A DNA stretch of 64,000 nucleotides from Owenia fusiformis (Eukaryota; Annelida; Polychaeta; Sabellida; Oweniidae), in assembly GCA_903813345.2 (NCBI GenBank), contig CAIIXF020000011.1, positions 7,400,571-7,464,570 on the forward strand, written 5' to 3'. The notes beneath the pieces are model-generated. The model saw only the letters and a list, made by a program, of their open reading frames with translations, searched no databases and was not told the DNA's origin. A program made the translations under genes and the position numbers. Numbering within the stretch: the first letter of the stretch is position 1; each line of letters opens with the position of its first letter. This document shows positions 35,926 to 50,900 of this stretch, piece after piece.

Positions 35926-38900
35926 CTAATCATGTGGATATAGAGCGTTTAGCCATGGTCTCATTAAGTATTGAGCTCCATCATATAGTTCAAAATATTC
36001 ATGTAACAATGGATGTACAACCTGCAAAATAAAAGTGCACATTTTGTTACGTGGGTTGAGCTATTGTATATCATAATACTTTTTGAAATGCAACATTAAA
36101 AAAATACGAAGTTCCTAAATTGTTTTCTTTATACGCACTCATATTATTCATAAGTAAAATAATCCTAATATTTTTCTATGGTTCTCCTTGAATTCAATTA
36201 TGCTCATAAATTGCAGATTGAAAATGTTAAAAGAATGAAGCATTTATATTACTGTTCTGTAACTTACTGCAGTATTTCTGACTATTTCTATATTTTCTTG
36301 AGGCACGTAAGTTGTTTGTGGTGACATTCTGTCACGAGTATCGACTAATATGGAATAGTTTGGCATATCACGCCAGTGCTGGAATGCATAACTCGAATAA
36401 TTGAAAACATTTTGATAATAAGTAGTAAATATCAAAACTGATCCTGTAGAAATAAATGAGAAACAATCTTAAGCAGATTTTTAATATTTTATCTTGCCTT
36501 TAACTTGAAATATTAAATCAAAGATTCATTCATTAATCTATTTAACTGATTGACTAATATTTGGTGCAAATATGTTACAAGATCAACATACAGTCACAAG
36601 GTACATGTACATAATTGTGTGAATATAAAAATTAATGACCTACTTTTTTATTTGGTGGATGGTTTGCTTGTAGCCATTCTTCTGGAGCCTGAAGAAAAAA
36701 GAAAGCATTGTTTAAGGTATGAGGAAATCCTAATACATTGATTCATTGAGATGAGCATATGTTGGTTGTGATCAACATTAGGTTATTGCATGAGCTGTAC
36801 AGAGAGAGTCTAGTACAATAACATGTGATTTCTCACAAAAATCTTAATCCATAAAATGATTTGTTGAAATCAACATGTACATGTTTAAAAATTGCGAACA
36901 ATTACAACATTTATGTAGCATATGATGTCAAACATTCTTAATAGTGAAATATAAGTGTTTAAAAAATACCATAACACTGTTTCACATTCAGAATATCACC
37001 TTAATATGTCAAATAAAGGACAGACGGACAAGGCGCACAAGTGGGTGATAACACCCCTCTAGTTCTAGTGGCCCTCTCTCCAAGAAGGAACTTATACTCA
37101 AATTTGCCCTTACCCTAGCTTTTGGATCCCAGCCTATGATAACACCCCTGTAGCCCCAGATCTTGTGCTTGATAACTTGTCCCACTCTGTATTTCACCTC
37201 TGGTGGCCTTGGTCTCCGAGGCTCTGGTGAATCTGGAAAATAAATAATTACTGTTAATAATATAATTCACACTTTCCAGGTCTCTAATAGTTGTGGTCTA
37301 ATATGCAGATTTAAAATAGTGTTTTTATGGTTATTTGGTTTATTGATATGACTACATTTTGACTTTTCAAAGCTGACAAATCTAAACTTACACCCTGTAC
37401 CAGTAAATTAATTTCAAGATACATTCAACCAGATTTCATCATCAGTAATAGAACTTAAAGCCAATTCATCAAGTTAATGACATAAGATAAAAGTTTAAAA
37501 CCAGCAGAAAACAAAAATAATTGTGATACAAAGACTATGTTACTACTGTTTCAATATATGCTAACACCCCTACTTTATATATTGAACTAATCCAATGTAC
37601 TATATGATATGTATCTTTACCTGTTTGAATCACTAATGACTTACTACTTATTGCTCTTAAGTCCATCTTCTCAAGATGCCTGAATGAAGTTTACTCTATT
37701 AAACTTACTTACTATAGCATTATGTATCAATTACCAGTCGACAACGAACAGTATTGAAACATGGTGGCAGCATAGTGGACTCTAATTACTATTGTTAGTT
37801 ATTAATTAGTCGCTACGTCTCTAAAATGGAGGAAGTTGATGAAACTCAGGACACTCAAAGGACACAGGCCGCTCCTGTACCTTTTAAAGCTGTACCCGGA
37901 CTACAACCTCCAAAAAGTCTAACAGTGAAAAATAACTCAATTAACGCTGAAGACTGGAAACTCTGGAAGCAACAATGGAACAATTATTGCACTCTGGCAA
38001 ACCTGTACGTTCAACCTGAGAATTACAAGATATCTCTTTTTGAATATTCCATTGGAACTGACGCTTTGAAGATATATAACGCAATGCCCCTCACGGCAGA
38101 ACAGAAATCTTCACTCAAGAACATTCTAACTACTTTTGAGGACCTCATTACTGGCGAATTGAACGAATCTTACGAAAGATATAAGTTCAACATGAGGGAT
38201 CAAAACACAGATGAAAGTTTTGATAGCTACGTATCAGCTCTGCGAACTCTGGCAAAATCTTGTAATTTTTGCAACTGTATGAAGGAATCGCTGATTCGAG
38301 ACAGAATTGTGATAGGCCTTAAAGATACAGGAACTCTGAGAAAGCGTTTATTTGAGGAGAAGAACCTAAAACTCAACCGGTGCATAGAAATCTGCCGTGG
38401 CGCAGAAGCAGCCTCTATACAAATAAAGGACATCTCCAATGAATCTGTGGTCAATAAAGTGACGAAACGCAACACTCCTGTCGGCTCAAAAGGTGCTATA
38501 CGATCCTGCAAATTTTGCACATCATCTCATATTATGAAAAAGGAGAAATGCCCTGCCTATGGCAAACAATGCAGACTCTGCAAGAAGAGGAACCACTTTG
38601 CTGAAAAGTGCCCTACAACTACAAATGGTGGAAAATCCGTGAAATCGTTACACCAGGATGACTCAGATTCTTCAGACTCTGATGGATATGTGGACAATGT
38701 GAACAAAGTGGCTGGGAAATCATCAAAAGCAATCATGGCTGAAATGAAGGTAGGCAACACGGGTGCACCCCAGTTGTCCGAAACCCAGTTGTCCGAAACC
38801 CAGTTGTCCGAAACCCAGTTGTCCGAAACCCAGTTTTCCGAAACCCAGTTTTCCGAAACCCAGTTCTCCGAAACCCAGTTATCCGAAAAATTTAGTCATA

Positions 38901-41900
38901 ATTTACCAGATAAAGGGGGACGCACCTCAGGCCAGTTTCATGTCATGTATTTGGCAAAATTAATGGCATGGACGCATTCTGATGTATAGATCTCGCTCTC
39001 ACTTTGAATTGCATCCATTACACGGCGTTACCAGAATGACAGGAACGGGGGATTTATTTTACATTGTGATTCTAAAAAAGCTCATCAAAACACAATATAT
39101 ATTACGGAACAGTTGATCTTATCTTATTCAATATATTTTATATAGGCAAAATGAAATGAAACATTTTGAAACCGATAAAATAAGTTAACGCATAAAACTT
39201 TAAGAATAAACAGTACACATATTACGTTGTCAAAATATTTCGTCGCATTTAATTTCTTAGTCTCTGTCTCTTATCAAATCGTAAAATGTCAAAGAACAAA
39301 ACATTCTAAACTTAATCACTTGGGATTAACTGGAAACGAAGACAGGCTGTCCTCGTATCAAATTGGATGTTCTCCCATTCGCAAGAAGTTTCATTTTCGC
39401 CATGTACTCACTTCATCTTTTTGAATTTAATCTCTATTTCTCGAACAGAGTACCTAAAATGAAGAATAATTTTTGGTTTCAAAAGATGCCGTCAACTTTA
39501 CTAAATAAATGCCCACTGGCTTGGTAAAACTATTTTCCTTTTATGAACGCCCATCACACATTGGAAAAATGTTGTTCCCTCTCAAAAAGCCCCATGGGGC
39601 ATAAAGAAAATTGGTTTAAAAATTGTAGACCCCTATGTATGTTAATATGTAAACGCCACTTTGCAATGAGAATAGCATAATTTAACTTTGTTTATTTGAA
39701 GATCTGTATCACCTGTATTTTCGTCTTTCGACAGTTTTTATTAGGCTAAATACTGGCCCATGGAGGAATCGTTTAGTTGATATTTACTCTCAAATACACC
39801 CTTTACCAATGAAAGAGTGCTCGTTCATAGAGCTGGATGGATTGGAGTGAAATATGTCAAGTGGAACATTTCAGAGTGCCAAGACCAACTCATTAATGTT
39901 AAATGGACCTCTATAAGTGGGATACCTCCCATCCCACTTCATCCATTAACGATTAAGGCATTAACATGCACATTGTTACAACCTGCCATTTATTACAAAT
40001 ACCGGGTGCTGAGCCCTTAAATATAGGGTCTGAAGCTCAAAAAAGGGTCAAATGGATGGCATATAACTGTTAAGCAATCTTTGCCATTTCAATATAGAGT
40101 TAAAATATTTAGTGAGGCAAGCAGATGTACGTATATGTTAATACAAATGTAAGTTTAAGGTTTTATGACTGTAAATTGAAGCATTATAGATTTTTGGATA
40201 AACATGGAAGTCCTAGAGACATATATTCAATCTTGCTGGAACTTATAGCAACTAAACATATTTGGAATCATTTTGAATTAATCTGAAATGTGAAATTCAA
40301 AATAGTCAAATGCTGTTTCAACATACTTGGATACTTTAAAAGCAATCCAAAAATAAAAAGTGGCCAATTTCAAATACAGGGTGACCGGAAAAAAAGGAGA
40401 CCATTGAAATAGGCAATATCTCCTAAAATAGACTAGTGACATCAATGAAATTTTGCATACATCAGGACAGTTCTATGGAAATTTGTTCCTGAAAGTGTCA
40501 ATACAAGCAGTCAACTGGTTCAGGAGCTATGATCATTTACATAACATGCTCCAAATAGGCGCAATTGAGACCAACGCAGAGCTGGATACATTTGGCAAAT
40601 ACCCTTACATATTCCGACCTTGTTATGGCATTACATTTAGCATTTATTGCCACCTTTAGGTCAGCAATTGTCTCAGGATTGTTTTGGTACACATTGTCTT
40701 TCAAATTGCCCCACAAAAAGAAATCAGGTGGATTCAAATTTGAGGTGTATGGAGACGAAGCTTATCTGACCTATGGCTTCTGACTCAGTGGTCCCACTCA
40801 GTTACAGTATCATCCTAAGGAGGTTTTGGGCAGCCCTTGGTTTCCATATGGGATTTAATTGTGCCATATAGTGGTTTTAGTAACATGGCACTATGCCCAA
40901 TACCTAAAGTGACTCTTAAGATTGGGTAAATCAGCACTTTGGCAACAGGATGATGAACCACATGTCAGATAACCCTTCATTGCCATTACAGCCTAGACTT
41001 GAATCCTGCTGATTTCTTTTTGTATGGATATTTAAAAGACAATCTATACCAAAACAATCCTCAGACTATTGTTGACCTAAAGAAGGCAATCACTGCTATA
41101 TGTAATGCCATAATAATGCCATAGAGGGCAGAACATGTAAGGGTAGTTTGCCATATGAATCCAACTCTGCGTTGGTCTCAATTGTGCCTATTTGGAGCAT
41201 GTTATGTAAATGATCATAGCTCCTGAACCAGTTGAATGCTTGTATTGAAACCTTCAGTAACAAATTTCCATATAACTGTTCCAGTGTATGCAAAATTTCA
41301 TTGATGGCACTTGTCTAGTTTAGGAGAAATTGATTACTTCAATGGTCTCCTTTTTTTCCGGTCACCCTGTACAAACTTTTACATTACATTCTACCATGCA
41401 AACAATTACTTCCAGGGGCGGATCTGGGAACCAACAAGGGGGGCAAATTCAGGTCAGAGAAAAAACCTCCCTAAAACCCAAAAGTTGGCCAAAATTTTGA
41501 GGACCGTTTTCTTCAAAATTTGGCCTGAAATTGAAAAATAAGGCCTTAAAAGGCCCAGTATTGACCAAAAGGGTCTTTTTAGGCTTTTTTCTGGGTTCGC
41601 CAGTGACTCCCAAGATCATGATGGAAAATAATTGTTAATGACAAGTGTGATATTTGCAGACAAGTAGAATACTTTAAACATTTGTTCTTTCAATATCATA
41701 GAGTAGGCCTACTAATGTAATAGACCCACTTGAAAATTATATTTTAGATGATTTTAAAATTGAATTAAGCTTGAAAAAGTATAAAACTCTTGTCTTTGGC
41801 TATAAGGTACAAGACACTAAGTATACTTATTTTGATGAATGGTTAAACAACTTATGTATTATATTTGTAAACTATTGTAATGATGTTTTAAATAATTGCA

Positions 41901-44900
41901 ATTGTATCTATTTTAAAAAATATTGCAATATTGTAAAATGACCTGATGTATACAAAGTTATAAAATAAGAAATATATACATGATTTAAAAAGAAAAAAGG
42001 AGTGCTGTCTCTGAATGCAGAATGCCAACTGCCGAACACCATCCAAATTGAAGACTAAAGACAATACGAACGATTGCGTGACATATACGCAATTCGCATG
42101 AAAATTCCAAACGTTTGTTTACGGCATTCGTTTCCGGCATTTTTTTTGTTCTTCTCCTGAAATGTATTTGCTTGAGGATAATCAGAGAAAATGCGTATAC
42201 GTATGAATTTGCGTTGCATATTCTGTCACGCAAACAAACGGGTGTGACTTAAATTTCTTCAGCAAATGCGTGACAATACGCAAAATTAACGTTTTTGACC
42301 TTTCCAATGTAGAAGAATGTCAGCAAAGGGTAACATCTCAAATATAGGATGAGATTTGAACGTCATTGCAGATGATCTTTTTTAAAATTGGGTTAAATTT
42401 GGTTGGATTGAAGCAAGTAGAAAAATGACCTGTTTTTACCGTTTTTACGCCAAATATCTCAAAAAGGTAAAAATGCAATGCTGGCCTGAAATTAAACGCT
42501 CCGAAGTGAATGCAAGGGCGTTTGGCTTGGACACCGTGTATACTAGTGAGCAATTTGTAGATAATGCTTAATCTAATTAAAGGTGGCAATAATTATTACA
42601 GAGGGGCCAACGACCATGTACCAGTGTCGAAATATGTTTCAGTTTGGATATTTCATCTAGACTAACATCTATTCTTATTATCTACAAAGAAACCCCCTAG
42701 ATAAACCTTATTTCAACTGATATTCCTCTAAAACATGATGGATCTTAAAAATATAAAAGTGGATATCCGCTTTTTAAGCTTTGAATTGAATTTACACTTC
42801 CTAAAGCATAATTGATAGTTTATCCATACATCTTAAGAAAATAGGTATGTCAAAGAAGATGTTAAGCCAAATGTTGCCTTGATAGCTCATGAAAAGTTCA
42901 AAGTTTCCTATTTCTCTCTACAGACCTTGCTGGCCCTTTTTAAAAGAATCACAAAGAATAAAGGGGCTACAGTGCCTGTGCGTAGGAAAACTACGCTTGC
43001 CTTGGGGCCTCCGTACGGCGTATCCAGTTTTTTACACGCCGCAGGGTCGCCGTAGAAATTATAACTCGGAGTTATAATATTTGTTCATTTCTGAGGTCCC
43101 GTAGAAATCAACTGGCTCAACAAGATTGAATCATTATTTGTCAATGTTTCACGATCACTTTTCCTAGCACTATGAATAACATTTATAAATTGCCCTGATG
43201 TAAATAAAATGAAAAAAAGTATTATTTATCAACAGAAATTTAAATTCACCGTGCGGCTGCCGTGGGAAATGTGACTGTAAAAGTATGAGAGCGCAGAAAT
43301 TCTACGGCGAGCGTGGAAAAGCTATTGGCCGCAGAAATGATAGACCGCACGGTGGCCGTTGGAAATGTGACTGGGGTGTAACTCCCACAAATCGGGGACA
43401 CATATGCAATCCACGTTATTCTTCAGGAACAGAAAATGCAACCAGCAATGATAAAATAAAAAATTGCATTTTGAATCCGACTGAGTCCTATTGATCCTCA
43501 TAAATTACCCCCTCCTCATACCAATTAAAATTAAAATGTGCCCATCGTGCGCCTAATGCTAATGGCGCTGTCACACTGGTCGTGTCCCGTACCATCTCTC
43601 AACGTACAAAGCATTCAGGCCAAAATTTAAGGAATTAAGCTAGAGTGAGCTGTTTCAGAACGCCGTCTGAAACGCGTTCTGATTCTGAACCCACTGTATG
43701 CATTGGACGGTGGGAGGTCGTCCCTGCTTACACTTTCAGTATCTGACCCTATTATCACACCAAACTAGTTCTCACTACGCTCTCGAGAACGGGCTTAAAC
43801 TGTATGGACGGATTGGAAGTACTTAGAACCGTTTGGGGTCTACTTGCCTACTCGAAAGGGTAGTTCCAAAATTTCCACGTGGTCATCACTTTCTGCAATC
43901 ACGCGGTCTTCGACCGTTAATTGGAATTTTTGACCTGCCAGGTGCTTGAAAATCAAGGATTGCGAGTCTCATACTGCACCGTTTTTCTTCCGTTATACCA
44001 TTAAAAGCAAAACAAAGTTGCCTTTCTGTCGGTGCATTACTTTATTGTAAAGAGTCTCTCGTTCTAGCAGCGTTTTGGTCCCCACTCCCCAGCTGTTAGA
44101 AGGCCTTCTTACAGCTTGGGACCAAAATTACGCTGGAAGTAGGAACTCTGTTTAAGATAATAACGTACCATCAGAAAGAGATTTTTGTCGTGCTTTGAAT
44201 GGCACAAGTTTGAAGAAAAACGGTGCAGTATGAGACTCGTAATCCTTGATTTTCAAATATCCGGTAGGTCAAAAATTCAAATTAACGGTCGAAGTTAGGA
44301 CCGCGTGGCAATTATATTGAGTGACAACGTACTAACGACGAACGGGACGTGGGGCAAAAGTTGAACTGTCTCAGAATGTATTGGGAACGAGGTAGAAATA
44401 AAGAATTCATATGAACGAGTCATGCAAGATACTAAAGAGATACAAATGCATTTTGATACTCAGTTTTTGGGCAATTAAAACTCCCTGTCTGCATTGAGTA
44501 AGCCTAGTTATTTATTGTCCGGTGTATAATTTTAAAACATTATCCTAATTTTTCACAAAACTTTTTTTTGATTCTGCAATAGTTAATGGTTGACATCTAT
44601 GGCACACTAAAAACGAATTTTTTTATGCAGGGTACGTACATGATACAGATCAAATCTTGGCTCTACTACAAACTATTACACACTTAGGCTTACTTCAACA
44701 GTTCAATATATCGCAAAACACAGTTTTGATTTTGAACAATATCACCAATGGGAGAAATTCTTAAATCTAAATGTTTGGAAAGGAATACGTTTCTACTAAA
44801 ACATACAAGCCTCTTATATTATGATGAAAAAAGGATAGACATCTGATATGTATATATGCCACATATATAAGTTATACGAAATGAGCATATTTTATTGATT

Positions 44901-47900
44901 TATCGAAAATTTGGACGAAATATTAACAATGGGTGGTACTGAACAACCAAAATCTTCTTTTTATATATTTTTCAGGGTAGAAATATTATCAATTGATATT
45001 GGAAAACATAATTAACCATATATATTATTGAGAAAAGGGAATGAAAAAAAATATCAAATGAATATTATATAATTGTCACGGACGTCCATACGTTATTCTA
45101 ATGAGATAGATATTCCTTTCGCCAGAATATTCTCTTCGACTGTGACAATTGTCTAAAATGTTGGCGGCAGTCTTGAATTTTCACCAAGAAGGAGTGCGAT
45201 TCGTGCTGGACAATGCGGTTCAGATTTGTAGAATGTCCATATAAGTCTATGTGCCGAGAATCTAGTAAGAATAAATATATGATCGTGAACTTTCGGACCC
45301 ATTATTGACCGGGCTAACCGATGTCAACGTGATACCAATGTTATGCTGTCCTGATTCGCGAGGTTGCGACAAGATTCGTTACTAAGAAATTTAATTTTTT
45401 AATTTTCGGAGAACTGGGTTTCGGAGAACTGGGTTTCGGAGAACTGGGTTTCGGACAACTGGGTTTCGGACAACTGGGTTTCGGACAACTGGGTTTCGGA
45501 CAACTGGGTTTCGGACAACTGGGTTGACCCCAGGCAACACTTTTGTAAATTTCCAAATTGACTCAGGTGCTTCTGTTAACATTATTCCCAGAAAATATGT
45601 CCCACAAAATAATATCATTAGTCCCTGTGAGACCAAATTGATTATGTGGAATGACTCCAAATACACTCCTTATGGGCAATCTCGTGTGACTGTTGTCAAC
45701 CCTAAAACAAGCAAAAAGTATCATGTTCTTTTTGTTGTTGCTGACGACAATTTTACACCACTCCTTGGTGCATCTGCTTCTGTACAAATGAAACTGTTAA
45801 AGGTGACTGACGAAAATTTTAACAGAGTGTACAATCTCAAATCTGACAATACTGAACAATTGATAAACAAGTACTCAAAGGTTTTTGAGGGTGACTTTGG
45901 CACTCTGCCAGGAAAAATACATTTTGAAACAGACCCTTCTGTTACTCCTAGCTCTATGACAAGACAAAATGTACCCTTTGCTCTTAGACAGACTCTCAAA
46001 ACTAAGCTGGACCAACTTGTTGAAACAGGCGTACTGGTGCCTGAATCTAGACCTACTAAATGGGTTAGTAGCCTTGCTCTACCACCCAAGAAAAATGGTG
46101 ATCTTAGAATTGTATAGATCCCAGACCGCTTAATAAAGCTCTCATGCAACCCTACTACCAATTGCCTATTCTAGACGATGTAACTCCAAACTTATCTAAA
46201 GGCAAAGTCAGAAAAATGTCTATATTTGACTGCAAATCTGGATTTCATCACTTAGTGCTAGATGAAGAATCTAGTCTACTTACTACTATGATGACCCCCT
46301 TTGGAAGATACAGGTGGACACGCTGTCCATTTGGTCTAAGTGTCTCCTCAGAACTCTTTCAGAAAAATCTCAATGATGCACTTGAAGGTCTTCCAGGTGT
46401 ATTTTGTATCGCTGACGACATTCTTGTCTACGGGACAGGTGACACTGACAGTGAAGCAACTATGGACCATGACAAAAATCTTGAAATGTTCTTAGAACGC
46501 TGCTTGACAAAGAACATTGTGCTAAATAAGCAAAAAATGAAACTGAAACAAGATAAGGTCAAGTTCATGGGTCATATATTCTCTTCTGATGGGTATTCTG
46601 CTGATCCAGACAAAATCTCTGCAATAATGAAAATGCCTCAGCCCCAGAATAAGACTGATATTCAAAGACTGAATGGGACTGTTAACTATCTGGCAAAATT
46701 CTTACCAAAAATCTCTGACATTCTTGAGCCAATACGTCAACTTATGAAAAAGGACGTAAACTTCTACTGGGGACCTTCTCAAGAAGAAGCTTTTCAAAAG
46801 ATGAAAGATCTTGCAACTAAAACTCCTATTCTTAGGTATTATGATTATAATGTGATGCTAGTTCTACTGGATTAGGCGCAGTGCCAATGCAAGAATCTCA
46901 ACCAATTGCATATGCTAGTCGAGCTATGACACCTACTGAGCAACGTTATGCTATGATTGAAAAGGAACTATTAGCTGTGTGCTGGTCTGTTGAAAACCAC
47001 TTGAAATTCTCATGAAAAAACCTCTAGATCGTGTTCCTAAACGACTACAGAACATGATGATACGTCTCTCTAAGTATGATGTCGAAATAATCTACCAGCC
47101 GGGCAAGCTGCAGTATTTAACTGACACTCTCTCTAGAGCATACTTAACTGACACTGAAAATGACAACACTAGATCAGTATCCAGTGAATATGGTATCTTA
47201 CCTTGCAATCACTGATCGTCGACTCAATGAAATCAAAACTCATACTGACAAAGACGAAACTTTGCAAATTCTTAAAGCTACTATACTTGATGGGTGGCCA
47301 GAATTTAAAAAGGACCTGAATTCTCAAATTCACTCTTATTTCAACTTTAGGGACGAACTTGTAGTCCAAGATGGTCTGATTTTTAGGGGAAACCGAGTTG
47401 TTATACCTTTGCTGTTCTCAATCAACCTCAACCTTTAACTCCTTCAAAACCCCTCCCTACTCTCACTTCTGAGTCTCAAGTGCCTGAAGTTAATCTGGAC
47501 ATACAAAGTGTTCCTACTGGAAATATAGTCAAACCAGTTATTCAACCTAGACCACAGCGTACTAGGAATGCACCTGCATATTTAAAGGACTATGTTACTA
47601 AATAACTTTTATCTTAACATGAACTTTTGCAATCAAAATGAAATGATTCAAATTCAAATAACTCAGGTGTGTTAAATTGTAATTATCTAAAAATGTGAGG
47701 TATTAAACACATGTCATATGTGACAACTAAAGATAACTTTTAACAAAAACATTGCATGATACTGTGATGAGCTATTACATAAGTTACAGTTTTTGTAATC
47801 AAAAGTTAAAAACAGCTTAGCCTTAATAGTGCTGTCCCCAGCTCCGATTTCGGTGATCGGCTAGTAAAAAAGGTTTGAGGGTATCATTTTGTTCCAGACA

Positions 47901-50900
47901 CTCTCTAGAGTAAATTATTCTAACTTGAGTAAAAATGTATGGTAAGTAAATTCGCTATGGGCAGTTAAAGAGGCGCCATCTATTCATTTTAAAACAGGGG
48001 GTAGGGGTAAAAAATAATTTTTAACACATCTTAATAGTAAAATGACATTGAAATACTAATAAAATCTTATCAAAAACATTATTTACAATCAGTATGAATT
48101 TTTTTGTGTGAATTAGGGTGAAAATAAGGGCATATTTTGAAATTCACTACAGGGGCGCCACCTATTTTCATACTTCTACCACGTGTAATAACTTATTTTA
48201 GATTCGTTAAGGTACGAAATGTACTGAAAAAATTCATTCTGAAGGACCTATATATGTTCATACCACATACTTAAAATTGGATCAATTGCTTATGTACTGG
48301 CGGAGAAAAAAATTATTGAAATTTAAAATTTTGGCATCATTCAGGATAGGGGTGACCATATCTCACATGATTAACTTCCAAAATATGGAGCATATGTATC
48401 TCAAATGTACTCAAAATGGTGTATGTACTCTTGCTTTGTCATAATATTACTAATAAGAAGTAGAAAAATGATTGTACATTTTAAAAAATATTAATTCTCA
48501 TTTTGGTTTCTGACGTCCCAGGGGTGACCATATCTCACCTTAATAACTTCCAAAATATGGAGCATATGTATCTCAAATGTACTCAAAATGGTGTATGTAC
48601 TCTTGCTTTGTCATAATATTACTAATAAGAAGTAGAAAAATGATTGTACATTTTAAAAAATATTGATTCTCATTTTGGCTTCTGACGTCCCAGGGGTGAC
48701 CATATCTCACCTTAATAACTTCCAAAATATGGAGCTTATGTATCTCAAATGTAATCAAAATGGTGTATGTACTCTTGATTTGTCATAATATTACTAATAA
48801 GAAGTAGAAAAATGATTGTACATTTTAGAAAATATTGATTCTCATTTTGGCTTCTGACGTCCCAGGGGTGACCATATCTCACCTTAATAACTTCCAAAAT
48901 ATGGAGCATATGTATCTCAAATGTACTCAAAAAGGTGTATGTACTCTTGCTTTTTTATTTATCATAATATTACTAATAAGAAGTAGAAAATGATTATACA
49001 TTTCAAAAATTTTAATTTTAGCTTCTTACGTTCCTGGGTAATCATATCGCACCATATAATAATAAAAATAACTTCTAAGATACTGTATGTAACATATAAT
49101 CCTCATCCTGTCTTTTTCATATTACTAATGAAATGTAGAAAAATGTAGCATTTTTTTATAAATTTTAATTTTAGCCTCTGGTGTCCCAGGGGCTATCTCA
49201 CCTTGATAACTCTCACGATATGCAACATATGCATCTCAAATGTGTGCTCTACAGCTACATATAATTCAGGGCAAATAATATCTGCTTTCAAATATTTGCA
49301 TCTGCTCCCCAAACACCCTTTACAAGTACAATGGATGAGATTATTCCCTTGCATACCTTGGATCCAACATCTTTTGTAATCCATACAGGAATCCTTTTAG
49401 CCTGTCAATAGTGGGAGTACTTTACTCCATTCATGAAGTAATGGCAACTGCTAATGTAAGGTGTTAATATGTTATCCTGTGGCCTGCAATATATGCACCT
49501 TGGATTGAAGGATTTTGAGTATGTAAAATATGGGAAAAGGAGCTCTTTGTAATGATCAATCTTTCTAGCCACATTAACATTCTCTAGTTTGCATGTTCAT
49601 ACAACATACATTGATTGTAATGAAATATTATCTATGATTGTGATGTCCCACACTTCTAGGGTCCCAAAGAAGAGATTAGCTTTTGGAACAATTGCATTAT
49701 TCTTGGCACGGTAGGCCATACAGTGAATACAATTGTTGAGATTGGGCAATAACAATATAGCACAACATGACATGTCGACAAACCATGCAAACTAGAGAAT
49801 GTCATTCAGGATTAGAAGCGACTTATCGCCCTTGTAATTTAGCAGTGGGACAGTTTGGTGTATGTTTGGGCATAAATGCGCCTCTTAGGCCTAATTTTTC
49901 AGGATATTTTCAAAATTTCGGGTCAGATTTGGGGTTAAGGGGCCAATTTTGGTAAATGAGGCTAGGCTACTCACACTACTGATAGGCTACCAGTATACAA
50001 AAGATGTTGCATCCAAGGCATGCAAAAGACTTATCGTCCATTGTTCCTGTAATATAAGGAGTGTTTGGGGAGAAGATGCAAATATTTGAAAGTAGATCTT
50101 AATGTCTCTGGACTATATGTAGCTGAAGCCTGCAGGGGAGACAGTCCAATCCATTAATTCTGAACTTCTGATTTCATGAATCTCAATAAATATGACAAAA
50201 CAAGACTACATTTATACCATTTTGGGCACGCATTTGAGATGCATATGTTGCATATCGTGAGAGTTATATCAAGGTGAGATATAGTTGCCCCTGGGATGTC
50301 AGATTCGGATGCTAAAATGAAAATTTCAATTCAAAAAAGGTCTAATAATTTTTTCTACATCTCATGAATAATATTATGACAAAGCAAGACCATATGCCCC
50401 ATTTTTGGTATATTTGAGTTGTATATGTTACATAATTTTAGAAGTTATTGAGGGATGTCAGAAGCTAAAATTAAAATTTTTTGAATGTATAATCTTCTTA
50501 TTAGTATAATATTATGACAAAGCAAGAGTACATACACCATTTTGAGTACATTTGAGATACATATGCTCCATATTTTGGAAGTTGTTAAGGTGAGATATGG
50601 TCAGACCTGGGACGTCAGAAGCCAAATTGAGAATTAATATTTTTTAAAAATGTGCAATCATTTTTCTACATCTTATTAGTAATATTATGACAAGACACGA
50701 CTATATAGACCATTTTGAGTACATTTGAGATACATATGTTACATATTTTGGAAGTTATTAAGGTGAGATATGGTCAGTGGTCATCCCTGGAACGTCGGAA
50801 GCTAAAATGAAGATTAATATTTTTAAAATGTACAATCATTTCTCTACATCTTATAAGTAATATTATGACAAGGCAAGACTATATACACCATTTTGAGCAC

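Larger units (their letters stand above)
38761..45531. mobile_element. 15-bp-tandem-arm element, large copy C (6771 bp)
   Basis: Begins GGGTGCACCCCAGTTG with eight 15-bp units (38767-38889) and ends with eight inverted units (about 45404-45521) and GGGTTGACCCC. It is flanked by a perfect 9-bp target duplication. 38890-39838 is the reverse complement of the body of copies A and B. From about 39840 to 45400 the sequence is unrelated to them and carries other repeats (mariner-derived foldback, foldback at 43897-44309, dispersed repeats). It is therefore either a long parental form or a copy that captured about 5.5 kb. No transposase gene was recognised. Confidence 0.9.

Noticed and set aside
38758-38989. 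C-terminal 76 residues with a repeated SETQL motif on the Gag frame
   Set aside because: These codons are the 15-bp repeats and body of the nested element, which happen to be in frame; they follow the insertion boundary at 38761.
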